Assembly: GCA_002390845.1 (NCBI GenBank)
Contig: DGQT01000019.1
Span: forward strand, 1-36,518
DNA from: Chitinophagaceae bacterium UBA4407
GTDB lineage: Bacteria > Bacteroidota > Bacteroidia > Chitinophagales > Chitinophagaceae
Reading direction: 5' to 3'
DNA length: 36,518 nt
Position 1 is the first letter of the stretch, and every line of letters begins with the position of its first letter. A program made the position numbers and the translations under genes. Shown here piece by piece: positions 9,143 through 17,447 of the stretch. The notes under the pieces are model-generated. The model was given only the letters and a program-made list of their open reading frames with translations, had not been told where the DNA came from and did no database searches.

Positions 9143-9518
9143 AGGCTTGGTTCATTTGTCTGTAATAGAAAAACATCCTGCGTAAAAAAGCAAATATATT
9201 TTTCATTTGACAAAGCAGTTGTAACTGTTTAGTAATGAAAGTACGCATATCCTGCCAATTTTGTAAAACACCTTAATACAATAAACCGGGTAAATACATT
9301 TATGAGCCGGGCAGAAGATCATGAATTGAACTGTTGTTGCGTCGCACTCTTGCACTGCAGTAAATTTTGTTGAGCTTTCATCTTAGCGAAGACCGAAGTA
9401 AAAAATCTTTGTAACCCGGGCTGGCATCTAAACTCTTGCAACAGCGGAGAAACCTATGTTGCTAAGTCTTGTTCTCAAACTTTGACTAGCTTTATTAACT
9501 TGTTTAAAACTGATATTC
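9143..9518. other. Divergent intergenic region (glycosidase / chrB-AraC)
   Basis: 376 bp between divergent genes. It contains the REP-like copy A4. On the minus strand TATATTTG (9191-9198) fits the Bacteroidota -7 box TAnnTTTG for the glycosidase gene, but no -33 TTTG at the right distance is seen. No clear promoter was found for the plus-strand gene. Confidence 0.45.
9303..9360 (+). repeat. REP-like family A copy A4 (forward)
   Basis: Head TGAGCCGGGC (from 9303) and core GTTGCGTCGCACTCTTGCAC at 9336-9355. Confidence 0.85.
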
Positions 9519-10370
9519 ATGAAATGGATTACAAGAGAACGTCCTAAGATCGACCGCATTGCCTGTCCCTGGCTTATCAAAAATTTTATTGATAAAGAAG
9601 CCGAGTTTATCTATGTTCCGTTTAATCAGGTTAAAACAAAAGCAAATGAATTAAACGCCACACCCTTTGACTTACCTGATACAGAATTCACCCATTACGA
9701 TGATCAATGCACGTTTGATTATTTCATTAAAAAATACAATATAAAAGATATGGCTGTGCTTGCGATGGCACCTATTGTAAGAGGTGCTGATACTGACCGA
9801 CACGATATGGCCGATCAGTCATCTGGCTTATGGGCCATAGCTGCAGGGCTTGCATATAATTTTAAAAACGATCATGAACTCCTTCAAAGCGGCATGATGA
9901 TCTACGACGCGCTGTATAGCTGGGCAAAATATCTGCAGAACGAAAAACATACACAGCAGCCATTCGAAAATTTACTACTCGATGTATTTAATAAATTTAT
10001 TAAAAAGCAACGCGGCTCCAAAAAGAAAACACCTGCCTGGGCACAGGAAATGAAAGAAATTATACAAGACCAGATTGACACAAATCTTACGCTCAGTTTA
10101 AAAGAAATTTCCAAAGGATTGAATGTGCATCCCTCATATTTATCGAGAGAGTTTTCCAAATACTTTGAAGATCTTTCTTTTGGTGAATACATACGTAAAC
10201 TGCGCATAGAAAAGGCGATTCAGCTTATGCTATCATCTGATTATTCACTTACTGAAATAGCTTATCTCACCGGCTTCAGCGACCAAAGCCATTTTACCCG
10301 AATCTTTAAAAAGCATACCGGTAAAAATCCATCGGCTTATAAAAAAAGTAATCAGGATACAAAAGGTTAA
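9519..10370 (+). CDS. ChrB C-terminal domain fused to AraC-type regulator
   Basis: 283 residues with two parts. Residues 1-~150 match the C-terminal domain of the chromate-resistance regulator ChrB (RPKIDRIACPWLIKNFID, then ATPFDLPDTEFTHYDDQCTFD, then IVRGADTDRHDMADQSSGL). Residues ~165-278 are an AraC/XylS double helix-turn-helix (LSLKEISKGLNVHPSYLSREF, and the second helix pair ending GFSDQSHFTRIFKKHTGKNP). Usual ChrB proteins have a different N-terminal part and no AraC domain, so this is a domain swap in which the ChrB unit could be the sensor or enzyme and AraC the DNA reader. With the rhodanese and ChrA genes that follow it forms a chromate group. Role as chromate-responsive activator is inference. 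Confidence 0.85.
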   Translation: MKWITRERPKIDRIACPWLIKNFIDKEAEFIYVPFNQVKTKANELNATPFDLPDTEFTHYDDQCTFDYFIKKYNIKDMAVLAMAPIVRGADTDRHDMADQSSGLWAIAAGLAYNFKNDHELLQSGMMIYDALYSWAKYLQNEKHTQQPFENLLLDVFNKFIKKQRGSKKKTPAWAQEMKEIIQDQIDTNLTLSLKEISKGLNVHPSYLSREFSKYFEDLSFGEYIRKLRIEKAIQLMLSSDYSLTEIAYLTGFSDQSHFTRIFKKHTGKNPSAYKKSNQDTKG

Positions 10371-10426
10371 TTGTGTTCTATTTATTTGCTTTAATTGAAA
10401 ATAATTTTACAACTGAATATTTTATT

Positions 10427-10726
10427 ATGAAAAGCTTAATAACAAAAATGGAAGTTGAGGAATTACAAAGAGAAAATATTTCTTTTAAATTAATTGATAT
10501 AAGAACTGCAGATGAATTTAATAAACTCCATATTCCCATTGCAGAAAACATAGATGCAACAGATTTGGAAAGTAAGCTATCAGCATTTTCAAAAAATGAT
10601 ATTATTGTTTGTGTTTGCAATAAAGGCCATGAGCGTTCACAAAGTGCTGCGGCATTTTTTTACAATAACGGATTTGAAAATACTTTTTATTTACAAGGTG
10701 GAACTCTCGGCTGGTTTGCTGAATAA
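10427..10726 (+). CDS. Single-domain rhodanese
   Basis: A small rhodanese of 100 residues if started at the ATG 10427 (MKSLITKMEV); an upstream in-frame start at 10373 would add 18 residues of poor rhodanese character and is not favoured. The CxxxxxR active loop is CNKGHERS with Cys64, and the fold elements LIDIRTADEFNKLHI and YLQGGTLGWF are present. Such proteins move sulfane sulfur between thiols; the substrate is not known. The gene starts 56 bp after the ChrB-AraC gene and lies just before chrA, so it is probably co-transcribed with the regulator. REP-like copy A5 separates it from chrA. Confidence 0.85.
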   Translation: MKSLITKMEVEELQRENISFKLIDIRTADEFNKLHIPIAENIDATDLESKLSAFSKNDIIVCVCNKGHERSQSAAAFFYNNGFENTFYLQGGTLGWFAE

Positions 10727-10730
10727 TGTT

Positions 10731-10796
10731 CAGAACGTACAAGAGTGCGACGCAAGGAACGATCATAAAAGGTATACTGCCCGGTTCAAAAAAAAT
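10731..10796 (-). repeat. REP-like family A copy A5 (reverse)
   Basis: Core GTACAAGAGTGCGACGCAAG at 10737-10756, tail ACTGCCCGGTTCAAAAAAAA. It starts 5 bp after the rhodanese stop and ends 20 bp before the chrA start. Confidence 0.88.
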
Positions 10797-10816
10797 CATC
10801 ACCAAAACTTATTTCC

Positions 10817-11998
10817 ATGTCATTAACCGAAACCAAAACCAAACCAGCTTATTCGCTTAAGCAACTCGTTTTATATTTTTTAAAATTAGGCTACTCTGGC
10901 TTTGGCGGACCTGTTGCATTGGTGGGTTATATGCAGCGCGACCTGGTGGAAAATAAAAAATGGATCAGCGAAGAAGAATATAAAGAAGGGCTTGCGCTGG
11001 CACAGTTGGCACCTGGTCCGCTGGCTGCGCAACTGGGCATTTATTTAGGCTTTGTACATTATGGTTTATTAGGCGCAACCCTTGCAGGGCTTGCATTTGT
11101 GCTGCCTTCATTCATCATGGTGGTGGTAATTGGAATTGCGTATAAAATGTTTGGCGGGCTGCCGTGGATGCAGGCTGTGTTCTACGGCGTAGGCGCAGCA
11201 GTGATTGGAATTATTGCTATGAGTTCGTATAAACTCACCATGAAAAGTGTAAGCAAATTTTCGATAGAAGCCATCAAACAAAAATGGATTTTGTGGTTGT
11301 TTTATCTGGTTGCATTAATTATTACAGCCGTTACACAAACAGAAGAAGTGCTGCTCTTTGTAGCGGCAGGTTTTATATACATGATCATTAAAGCCCCGCC
11401 GCAATGGATGAAAAAAGCAAAAGCAGCAAACTCCATTTTATTAACGGGAATTGGTTTCTGGAATTTTGAATGGGGCACACTCGGCCAGATCGCATGGTTC
11501 TTTACAAAAGCCGGTGCATTTGTGTTTGGCAGCGGCCTTGCTATAGTTCCTTTTTTGCATGGCGGCGTGGTTACAGAATATCACTGGCTCGATGAACACC
11601 AGTTTGTAGATGCCGTTGCTGTGGCCATGATTACTCCCGGTCCGGTTGTTATTACTGTTGGTTTTATCGGGTATCTTGTTGCAGGTTTTCCGGGAGCCTG
11701 TGTTGCAGCACTGGCAACGTTTTTGCCCTGTTATCTTTTCACCGTTATACCTGCGCCATACTTTAAAAAGATCGCAAAAAATGTTTCTATTAAAGCATTT
11801 GTTGATGGCATAACCGCAGCGGTAATTGGTGCATTGGTGGGTGCGGTAATAGTAATTGCCATGCGTTCCATTATTGATATTCCTACGGCGTTAATTGCTG
11901 TTGCAACCGTGCTGGCATTGATCTACATTAAAAAGATCCAGGAGCCGCAAATCATTCTCGTTGCAGCAATATTGGGACTTGCATTAAAGCTTTTATGA
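10817..11998 (+). CDS. chrA: Chromate transporter ChrA
   Basis: A 393-residue inner-membrane transporter of the CHR family, long-chain type with two homologous halves. The first half opens with LGYSGFGGPVALVGYMQRDL and AQLAPGPLAAQLGIYLGF; the second repeats the pattern as FVFGSGLAIVPFLHGG and AMITPGPVVITVGFIGYL. About 10-12 hydrophobic segments are visible. Members export chromate out of the cell, probably driven by the proton motive force, and confer chromate resistance. Its neighbours (ChrB-like regulator, rhodanese) support that role. The stop codon TGA is shared with the first bases of REP-like copy A6 (TGAGCCGGGC). Confidence 0.93.
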   Translation: MSLTETKTKPAYSLKQLVLYFLKLGYSGFGGPVALVGYMQRDLVENKKWISEEEYKEGLALAQLAPGPLAAQLGIYLGFVHYGLLGATLAGLAFVLPSFIMVVVIGIAYKMFGGLPWMQAVFYGVGAAVIGIIAMSSYKLTMKSVSKFSIEAIKQKWILWLFYLVALIITAVTQTEEVLLFVAAGFIYMIIKAPPQWMKKAKAANSILLTGIGFWNFEWGTLGQIAWFFTKAGAFVFGSGLAIVPFLHGGVVTEYHWLDEHQFVDAVAVAMITPGPVVITVGFIGYLVAGFPGACVAALATFLPCYLFTVIPAPYFKKIAKNVSIKAFVDGITAAVIGALVGAVIVIAMRSIIDIPTALIAVATVLALIYIKKIQEPQIILVAAILGLALKLL

Positions 11999-12055
11999 GC
12001 CGGGCTTTTTGAATATGATTGAAGCTTTTGTTGCGTCGCACACTTGTACTTTGAT
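11996..12055 (+). repeat. REP-like family A copy A6 (forward)
   Basis: Head TGAGCCGGGC overlaps the chrA stop codon. Core GTTGCGTCGCACACTTGTAC at 12030-12049. Together with A7 it makes a ~230-bp imperfect inverted pair (11996-12225) with no gene inside. Confidence 0.88.
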
Positions 12056-12164
12056 GATGAATATTGTACTTTTTACAGCAGCGCAAATTCAACGGCATTA
12101 CCTTGTTTTAATTTCCTTTTCCGGTGCGCTTTGCTTAAATAAAAGCCCAATAGAATATCCAACA

Positions 12165-12225
12165 CCTGAAGAGTGCGACGCAAGAAAAGCTTCATGCCTG
12201 GTTAATTGCCGGTTTAAAAAACGTA
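12165..12225 (-). repeat. REP-like family A copy A7 (reverse)
   Basis: Core GAAGAGTGCGACGCAAG at 12168-12184, tail with GCCGGTTTAAAA. It faces A6 across about 120 bp that hold no gene. Confidence 0.85.
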
Positions 12226-12297
12226 TTTCTGCTTTTATTCTTTGAATAGCCAAATGCCTGTTGGGCAATAAAAATCCAAACTTGCTTAATTAAATTT

Positions 12298-12305
12298 TAT
12301 TTTTG
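12298..12305 (+). promoter_or_regulatory. Bacteroidota -7 box upstream of the histidine kinase
   Basis: TATTTTTG fits the TAnnTTTG consensus, 48 bp before the kinase ATG. No good -33 TTTG lies at the usual ~19-bp distance, so the call is moderate. Confidence 0.4.
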
Positions 12306-12353
12306 GAGTTGACACCGTAACAAAAAATTTCTTCTACAAAAATTTCTCTATTA

Positions 12354-15300
12354 ATGCATACAGCGCAGGACAGGTTTCTTAACGGTGGCGGTAACATGGG
12401 GAAGCTGATCCGCGAAAAGAACTGGAGAACAACATCGCTTGGCGATATCAGCCTATGGCCGCAAAGTTTACGAACATCACTCAGTATTATTCTTAATTCA
12501 AAGTTTCCCATGTTTCTTTTTTGGGGTCCGCAATTAATTTGTTTTTATAACGATGCCTACCGGCCCAGCCTGGGCAATGATGGCAAACACCCTTTTATTT
12601 TAGGAGTGCCTGCGCAAAAAGCCTGGCCCGAAATATGGCATATAATAGGTGCGCTGATTGACAATGTAATGAATGGGGGTGAAGCAAGCTGGAGTGAAGA
12701 CCAATTAATTCCCATATTCCGGAACGGGAAAATAGAAGATGTTTACTGGACCTTTAGTTACAGCCCGGTATATAACGAGGAAGGCAAACCTGGAGGTGTA
12801 TTTGTTACGTGCAATGAGACCACAGGCAATGTACTGAACCTTAAAAAACTGGAAGAATCTGATAAAAAATTCCGTAACACGGTAATGCAGGCACCGGTAT
12901 CAATTGTAATACTGAGGGGACGGGATTTTGTAATTGAAAGTGCCAATGATTCTTACCTGGAACTGATTGATAAAAAAGAAAAAGAATTTATAGGGCAAAA
13001 ACTGTTTGACGAGTTACCCGCTGCCAAAGAAACAGTTGAACCTTTACTGTTGGGTGTTATGGATTCGGGTGAACCATTTAACGCCACTGAGCTGAAAGTG
13101 ATGCTGAACCGGTATGGTAAAAAAGAACCTGGTTATTTTAACCTTGTGTATCAGCCCCTGCGCGAAGCAGATGGTTCAATAAACGGTATTATGGTTGTTG
13201 CTTCAGAAGTAACAGAACAGGTTAAGTTAAAATTTTCTTTACAGGAGAGCGAAAAGCAATTTCGTAACATGGTAATGCAGTCACCTATACCGATGACCAT
13301 TTTCAGGGGCGATGATCATATTATTGAAATAGCGAATAATGTAATGATCAGGGATATCTGGCGTAGGGAACCATCTGAACTGATTGGTAGAAAAGCGCTT
13401 GAGGTTTTCCCTGAATTAAACGACCAAAAATATCCTGAATTATTAAAAAAAGTATTGCACACAGGGATTGCGCACAGAGAATATGAATCTGTTGCCTATG
13501 TACAGGGAGATGATGGGATGAAGAAGTTTTATCTTGATTATGAATACGCACCGCTTTACGAAACCGATGGCAGTATTTCCGGTGTAATGATTACTGTAAA
13601 CGATGTTACAGAAAGGGCGGAAGCAAGGGGGAAATTAAAAGAGGCGGAAGAGCGTATAAGGCTTGCTGCGGAAGCTTCACAGCTTGCTACATGGGATCTT
13701 GATTTATGCACCAGGGATGTTATTTATTCTCCGAGACTTACTGAAATCTTTGGCCACAAGGAATCAGCAATACTTAGTCATCAGGATTTGCGAAACCAGA
13801 TACATCCGGATGATATACACAGCATAGTTGAAAAAGCATTTGATGCAGCTTTACAAAATGGGTATTATAGCTATGAAGCCCGGTTGGTATGCCCAGATAA
13901 TAATATCCGCTGGATAAGAACACAAGGCAAGGTTTATTATGATGATAAAAATGTTCCTGTGCGGTTGCTCGGTACAATGATGGATATTACAGGAGCCAAG
14001 GAAGATGAAGAAAAGATAGCAAAATTTGCTGCAATTGTTCAGTCATCCAATGACGGAATCATAAGTAAAACACTTGAGGGTATTGTTACCAGCTGGAACG
14101 ATTCAGCCCAACGTATATTTGGTTATACAGGAGCAGAAATGACAGGTCAGCCAATTTCAAAACTGATTCCGGAAGAACGTTTAGAGGAAGAGCAGGATAT
14201 TCTTGCGAGACTGAAAAAAGGTGAAATGATTGATACATTTGAAACGCAGCGCATTACAAAACAAAAGAACCTGATAGATGTTTCTTTAACGGTTTCTCCA
14301 ATTAAGAATATCAGTGGTAATGTTATCGGAGCTTCAAAAATTATACGAGATATAACTACCCAGAAACTGAATGAACGTTTAATAAAAGAAAGTGAACAAA
14401 AATTCCGCCTGCTTGCTGATTCAATGCCGCAGTTCATCTGGATAAGCGATGTATTGGGTAACCTGAATTACTTTAACCAAACTGTTTTTGATTATTCAGG
14501 ACTATCTCCTGAACAAATTAATGAGGGTGGCTGGCTGCAGATCATACACCCGGATGACAGGGAAGAAAATATAAAACAATGGCAGTATGCAATCTCAACC
14601 GGTGAACCCTTTTTTTTCGAGCACCGCTTTCAACACAAGGATGGTGAATACCGCTGGCAGTTAAGCCGTGCCGTACCACAAAAAGACGAAAATGGTAAAA
14701 TTCAGATGTGGGTAGGAACCAGCACAGACATTGATGAAATAAAAAAGCATGAACAACAGAAGGATGATTTCATAAAAATGGCAAGTCATGAATTAAAAAC
14801 ACCAGTTACAACAATTAAAGGTTATGTTCAGCTTTTACTTAAAATGCATGGTGCCGGCAACGATGCATTTCTTTCCTCTTCCCTTTTAACAATAGACAAG
14901 CAGGTAGGAAAACTAACCAAGCTCATTACCGATCTGCTTGACCTTACCAAAATAGAAACAGGAAGCCTTCATTTAAACAATGAAAGATTTAATCTGGCTG
15001 AAACCGTAAAAGAAATTGTTTACGACCTGCAAACTGCCATACCAACACACCGGATTATTTTATTGGAATTAGCCAATGGTTATGTACATGGCGATAAAGA
15101 CCGTATTTCCCAGGTAATAAATAATCTCATCACCAATGCTATAAAATATTCTCCGGGTGCCAATAATATTATAGTTGAACTTTGTGAAAAAGACAGTAAC
15201 ATGGTTGTTTCTGTGCAGGACTTTGGCATAGGTATAGCGCAACAGGAACAGCATAAAATTTTTGAGCGCTTTTACCGTGTTGCCGGTAAAGACGAAAAAA

Positions 15301-15431
15301 CATTTCCAGGCTTTGGAATAGGCCTTTTTATTGTAAATGAGATTATCTCAAAACACAATGGAAAAGTTAGGGTAGAAAGTGAAAAAGACAAAGGATCAAA
15401 ATTTTATATTTCTTTGCCGCGGGTCTTTTAA
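12354..15431 (+). CDS. Soluble multi-PAS sensor histidine kinase
   Basis: 1025 residues without transmembrane segments, so a cytoplasmic sensor. I read about six PAS/PAC units: ~50-160, ~165-290, ~300-425, ~430-555 (MEDITGAKE-like PAC end), ~560-685 (SSNDGIISKTLEG) and ~690-805 (LADSMPQFIWISDVLGN). Then come the HisKA domain with phospho-acceptor His812 in MASHELKTP, and an HATPase with N box QVINNLITNAIKYSP, G1 QDFGIGI, F box FERFY and G2 GFGIGLFIV. The signal sensed (redox, light or ligand) is unknown; PAS units with bound cofactor cannot be picked out by eye. A receiver-only regulator starts 15 bp after the stop, so the two form an operon. It is bracketed by REP-like copies A7 and A8. Confidence 0.92.
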   Translation: MHTAQDRFLNGGGNMGKLIREKNWRTTSLGDISLWPQSLRTSLSIILNSKFPMFLFWGPQLICFYNDAYRPSLGNDGKHPFILGVPAQKAWPEIWHIIGALIDNVMNGGEASWSEDQLIPIFRNGKIEDVYWTFSYSPVYNEEGKPGGVFVTCNETTGNVLNLKKLEESDKKFRNTVMQAPVSIVILRGRDFVIESANDSYLELIDKKEKEFIGQKLFDELPAAKETVEPLLLGVMDSGEPFNATELKVMLNRYGKKEPGYFNLVYQPLREADGSINGIMVVASEVTEQVKLKFSLQESEKQFRNMVMQSPIPMTIFRGDDHIIEIANNVMIRDIWRREPSELIGRKALEVFPELNDQKYPELLKKVLHTGIAHREYESVAYVQGDDGMKKFYLDYEYAPLYETDGSISGVMITVNDVTERAEARGKLKEAEERIRLAAEASQLATWDLDLCTRDVIYSPRLTEIFGHKESAILSHQDLRNQIHPDDIHSIVEKAFDAALQNGYYSYEARLVCPDNNIRWIRTQGKVYYDDKNVPVRLLGTMMDITGAKEDEEKIAKFAAIVQSSNDGIISKTLEGIVTSWNDSAQRIFGYTGAEMTGQPISKLIPEERLEEEQDILARLKKGEMIDTFETQRITKQKNLIDVSLTVSPIKNISGNVIGASKIIRDITTQKLNERLIKESEQKFRLLADSMPQFIWISDVLGNLNYFNQTVFDYSGLSPEQINEGGWLQIIHPDDREENIKQWQYAISTGEPFFFEHRFQHKDGEYRWQLSRAVPQKDENGKIQMWVGTSTDIDEIKKHEQQKDDFIKMASHELKTPVTTIKGYVQLLLKMHGAGNDAFLSSSLLTIDKQVGKLTKLITDLLDLTKIETGSLHLNNERFNLAETVKEIVYDLQTAIPTHRIILLELANGYVHGDKDRISQVINNLITNAIKYSPGANNIIVELCEKDSNMVVSVQDFGIGIAQQEQHKIFERFYRVAGKDEKTFPGFGIGLFIVNEIISKHNGKVRVESEKDKGSKFYISLPRVF

Positions 15432-15446
15432 AATTTAACCACTGAT

Positions 15447-15815
15447 ATGCAAGATAAAACGGTAGATATTGTTATAATGGATGATGATGCGGATATCTGC
15501 TTGTTAATGAAGAATGTATTAAAGTTTGCCGGCTATACTGTACAAACCTGCTCAACGCCAGATTCACTAACCAAAACAGTTGCCGAAGTACATACAAAGC
15601 TTATCATTATGGATATGCTTCTTGCCGGTTTTGATGGAAGAGAAATCTGCGCATCGCTTAAAAAGCGACCGTTAACCAGCAATATAAAAATAATGATGAT
15701 GTCTGCCCATCCTGATGGAGAAAAAAGCTGCCTTCTTGCGGGTGCCGATCTCTTTGTAGAAAAGCCTTTTGATATTGATACCCTTATCGCTAAAGTAAAT
15801 CAGATATTGAAATAA
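15447..15815 (+). CDS. Receiver-only response regulator, partner of the PAS kinase
   Basis: 122 residues forming a single CheY-like receiver domain. The acidic pocket is in DDDAD (Asp12-Asp14), the phospho-acceptor is Asp56 in IIMDMLL, the switch Ser86 is in MMMSAH and Lys106 is in VEKPFD. There is no output domain, so it must act by binding another protein or as a phosphate sink or relay. It starts 15 bp after the histidine kinase, which makes that kinase its likely partner. Confidence 0.92.
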   Translation: MQDKTVDIVIMDDDADICLLMKNVLKFAGYTVQTCSTPDSLTKTVAEVHTKLIIMDMLLAGFDGREICASLKKRPLTSNIKIMMMSAHPDGEKSCLLAGADLFVEKPFDIDTLIAKVNQILK

Positions 15816-15828
15816 GTGAAACCGGCTT

Positions 15829-15885
15829 TTTTAACCGGGCAATTGTATTTTATGGCATCGCCTCTTGCGTCGCACACTGCATCTT
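15829..15885 (+). repeat. REP-like family A copy A8 (forward)
   Basis: Head AACCGGGCAATTG, core CTTGCGTCGCACACTGC at 15864-15880. It lies between the convergent response-regulator genes. Confidence 0.82.
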
Positions 15886-15969
15886 CAATAACGTTGCTCA
15901 GCAGTTTAATGCAGTTTCGCTGTTATTTTGCTAACCTCACCAGTAGTTATCGCTATCGTATTTTTTCTC

Positions 15970-16338
15970 CTATTTCTTTTCCTTTTGTCTAAGCAGTCTT
16001 TTTATACGCATTGAAAATTCGGATGTATTAAATGGCTTGGTAATAAAATCATCTGCCCCAAGCGATAAGGCTTCCAGTACAGTTGCTTCTTCATCCATCG
16101 CTGACAATACCAGTATGGGGATCTTAATTCCTGAAGACCTAACAATGCCAATAAGTTCCAGGCCTGAAGTAAAAGGCATTACAATATCAGTAATTATCAT
16201 ATCCGGCTTAAATGTTTCCATTGATTGTAATGCTTTACGGGCATCGGAATTGGCATTTATAATATGACCTTCCTTTGTTAACTGGTGTTTTATAAGTGTA
16301 AGCATTACCTCGTCATCTTCAGCAATCAAAATTTTCAT
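15970..16338 (-). CDS. Receiver-only response regulator
   Basis: 122 residues, one CheY-like receiver domain with acidic Asp8/Asp9 (IAEDDE), phospho-acceptor Asp51 (IITDIVMP), Ser79 (VLSAMD) and Lys101 (ITKPFN). It has no output domain. It points towards the kinase-regulator operon and shares only modest sequence with the first receiver; for instance, it has the TDIVMP motif more typical of OmpR/PhoB-type receivers. Its kinase is not evident; the multi-PAS kinase nearby is a candidate, which would make a one-kinase/two-receiver branch. That is inference. Confidence 0.92.
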   Translation of the reverse strand: MKILIAEDDEVMLTLIKHQLTKEGHIINANSDARKALQSMETFKPDMIITDIVMPFTSGLELIGIVRSSGIKIPILVLSAMDEEATVLEALSLGADDFITKPFNTSEFSMRIKRLLRQKEKK

Positions 16339-16469
16339 AGGGGGATTTTTAAAATTTAGATTTATAAAGTAACATCAACAACAGTAATTGCTACCCTGTA
16401 ATATTCAGTTTGAAACATTACTTTAACGTTTTGACTTATTTTTAACCAGTTATATGACTTCAATTCTGT

Positions 16470-16477
16470 TATTTTTG
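16470..16477 (+). promoter_or_regulatory. Bacteroidota -7 box for the beta-barrel gene
   Basis: TATTTTTG fits TAnnTTTG. It lies downstream of the most upstream in-frame start (16454) and 48 bp before the ATG at 16526, which supports the shorter start. No -33 TTTG at the right distance. Confidence 0.4.
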
Positions 16478-16525
16478 TCGCTAATGTTTGAAAATAGTAA
16501 AAATTTAATTATCAAAAGCTTCATA

Positions 16526-17272
16526 ATGAAGAAATTATTGCTGGGCGTATTATGTTTAACAGCTGTTTCGGTTACAATTGCGCAGAATACAGAAGTAAAA
16601 AAGAAAGTTATTGATCTGGGCAAGATTGACCTCAGTAACCGGCCAAACGATCATTTTATGATTCAGTACGGTGCAGATGGCTGGCTGAATGCCCCAGACA
16701 GTGCCAAACCTTCGGGCTTCTCAAGGCATTTTAATTTCTATTTTATGTATGATAAGCCATTTAAAACAAATCCGCACTACAGCATAGCAATTGGCGCGGG
16801 CCTTGGCACGAGTAATGTTTTTTTTAAAGATACTTATGTAAACCTGAAATCTGTTTCAGCAACATTGCCTTTTACTGATGTAGCCGCAAGCTCAGTTAAT
16901 CGCTATAAAAAATTTAAATTAAGTACCGTATTTCTGGAAATACCGGTAGAAATAAGGTTTGCTCAAAATCCCGTTACGCCAGATAAGGGTTTTAAAGGTG
17001 CATTGGGTTTAAAGGTTGGTACACTGCTTAAATCCTACACTAAAGGTAAAAATGCTATTAGCAATACAGGGGCAACATTGTACGGCGATAAATACATTGT
17101 AAAGGAATCTGAGAAAAAATTTTTAAACAGCACCCGCTTTGCTGTTACGGGAAGAATTGGTTTTGGCAATATATCATTCGATGGTTCTTACCAGATAACT
17201 CCCTTGCTTAAAACAGGAACCGGCCCAAAGATCAATCCTTATTCTTTTGGATTAACTTTAAGCGGGTTGTAG
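16526..17272 (+). CDS. Outer-membrane beta-barrel-type protein (porin-family fold)
   Basis: 249 residues from ATG 16526 (MKKLLLGVLC); the longer reading frame from 16454 adds 24 residues before this evident signal peptide and is rejected. The signal peptide ends near TIAQN. The mature part has alternating hydrophobic strands and typical opacity/porin-family features (FSRHFNFYFMYDKPF, SIAIGAGLGTSNVFF, ISFDGSYQITPLLK, and a final strand PYSFGLTLSGL), matching the outer-membrane beta-barrel (PorT-like) group common in Bacteroidota. The role is unknown. A terminator-like hairpin follows at 17384. Confidence 0.78.
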   Translation: MKKLLLGVLCLTAVSVTIAQNTEVKKKVIDLGKIDLSNRPNDHFMIQYGADGWLNAPDSAKPSGFSRHFNFYFMYDKPFKTNPHYSIAIGAGLGTSNVFFKDTYVNLKSVSATLPFTDVAASSVNRYKKFKLSTVFLEIPVEIRFAQNPVTPDKGFKGALGLKVGTLLKSYTKGKNAISNTGATLYGDKYIVKESEKKFLNSTRFAVTGRIGFGNISFDGSYQITPLLKTGTGPKINPYSFGLTLSGL

Positions 17273-17308
17273 TATAAGCGGCTGTTAAAAGCCCAACAGA
17301 ATTGTTCT

Positions 17309-17328
17309 GCAAAAGTGTGCGACGCAAG
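17309..17328 (-). repeat. REP-like family A copy A9 (reverse)
   Basis: Core GCAAAAGTGTGCGACGCAAG; the usual CCGGGC tail is not clear here. It lies between the beta-barrel gene and hflX. Confidence 0.75.
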
Positions 17329-17383
17329 GAACGGTGAATGGAAATTCTTAGTTTGGATAATGATATTTCTTATCAATTTTTAC

Positions 17384-17416
17384 AGGCCTTCGTTATTTCG
17401 AAGGCCTTTTATTTTG
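17384..17416 (+). terminator. Intrinsic terminator between the beta-barrel gene and hflX
   Basis: A perfect 9-bp stem AGGCCTTCG (17384-17392) / CGAAGGCCT (17399-17407) with a 6-nt loop, followed by TTTATTTT. It is 110 bp after the upstream stop and ~40 bp before the hflX start, so it could also affect hflX expression. Confidence 0.72.
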
Positions 17417-17447
17417 AGCGTATTACCTTTACAAAAATTGTAATTAC

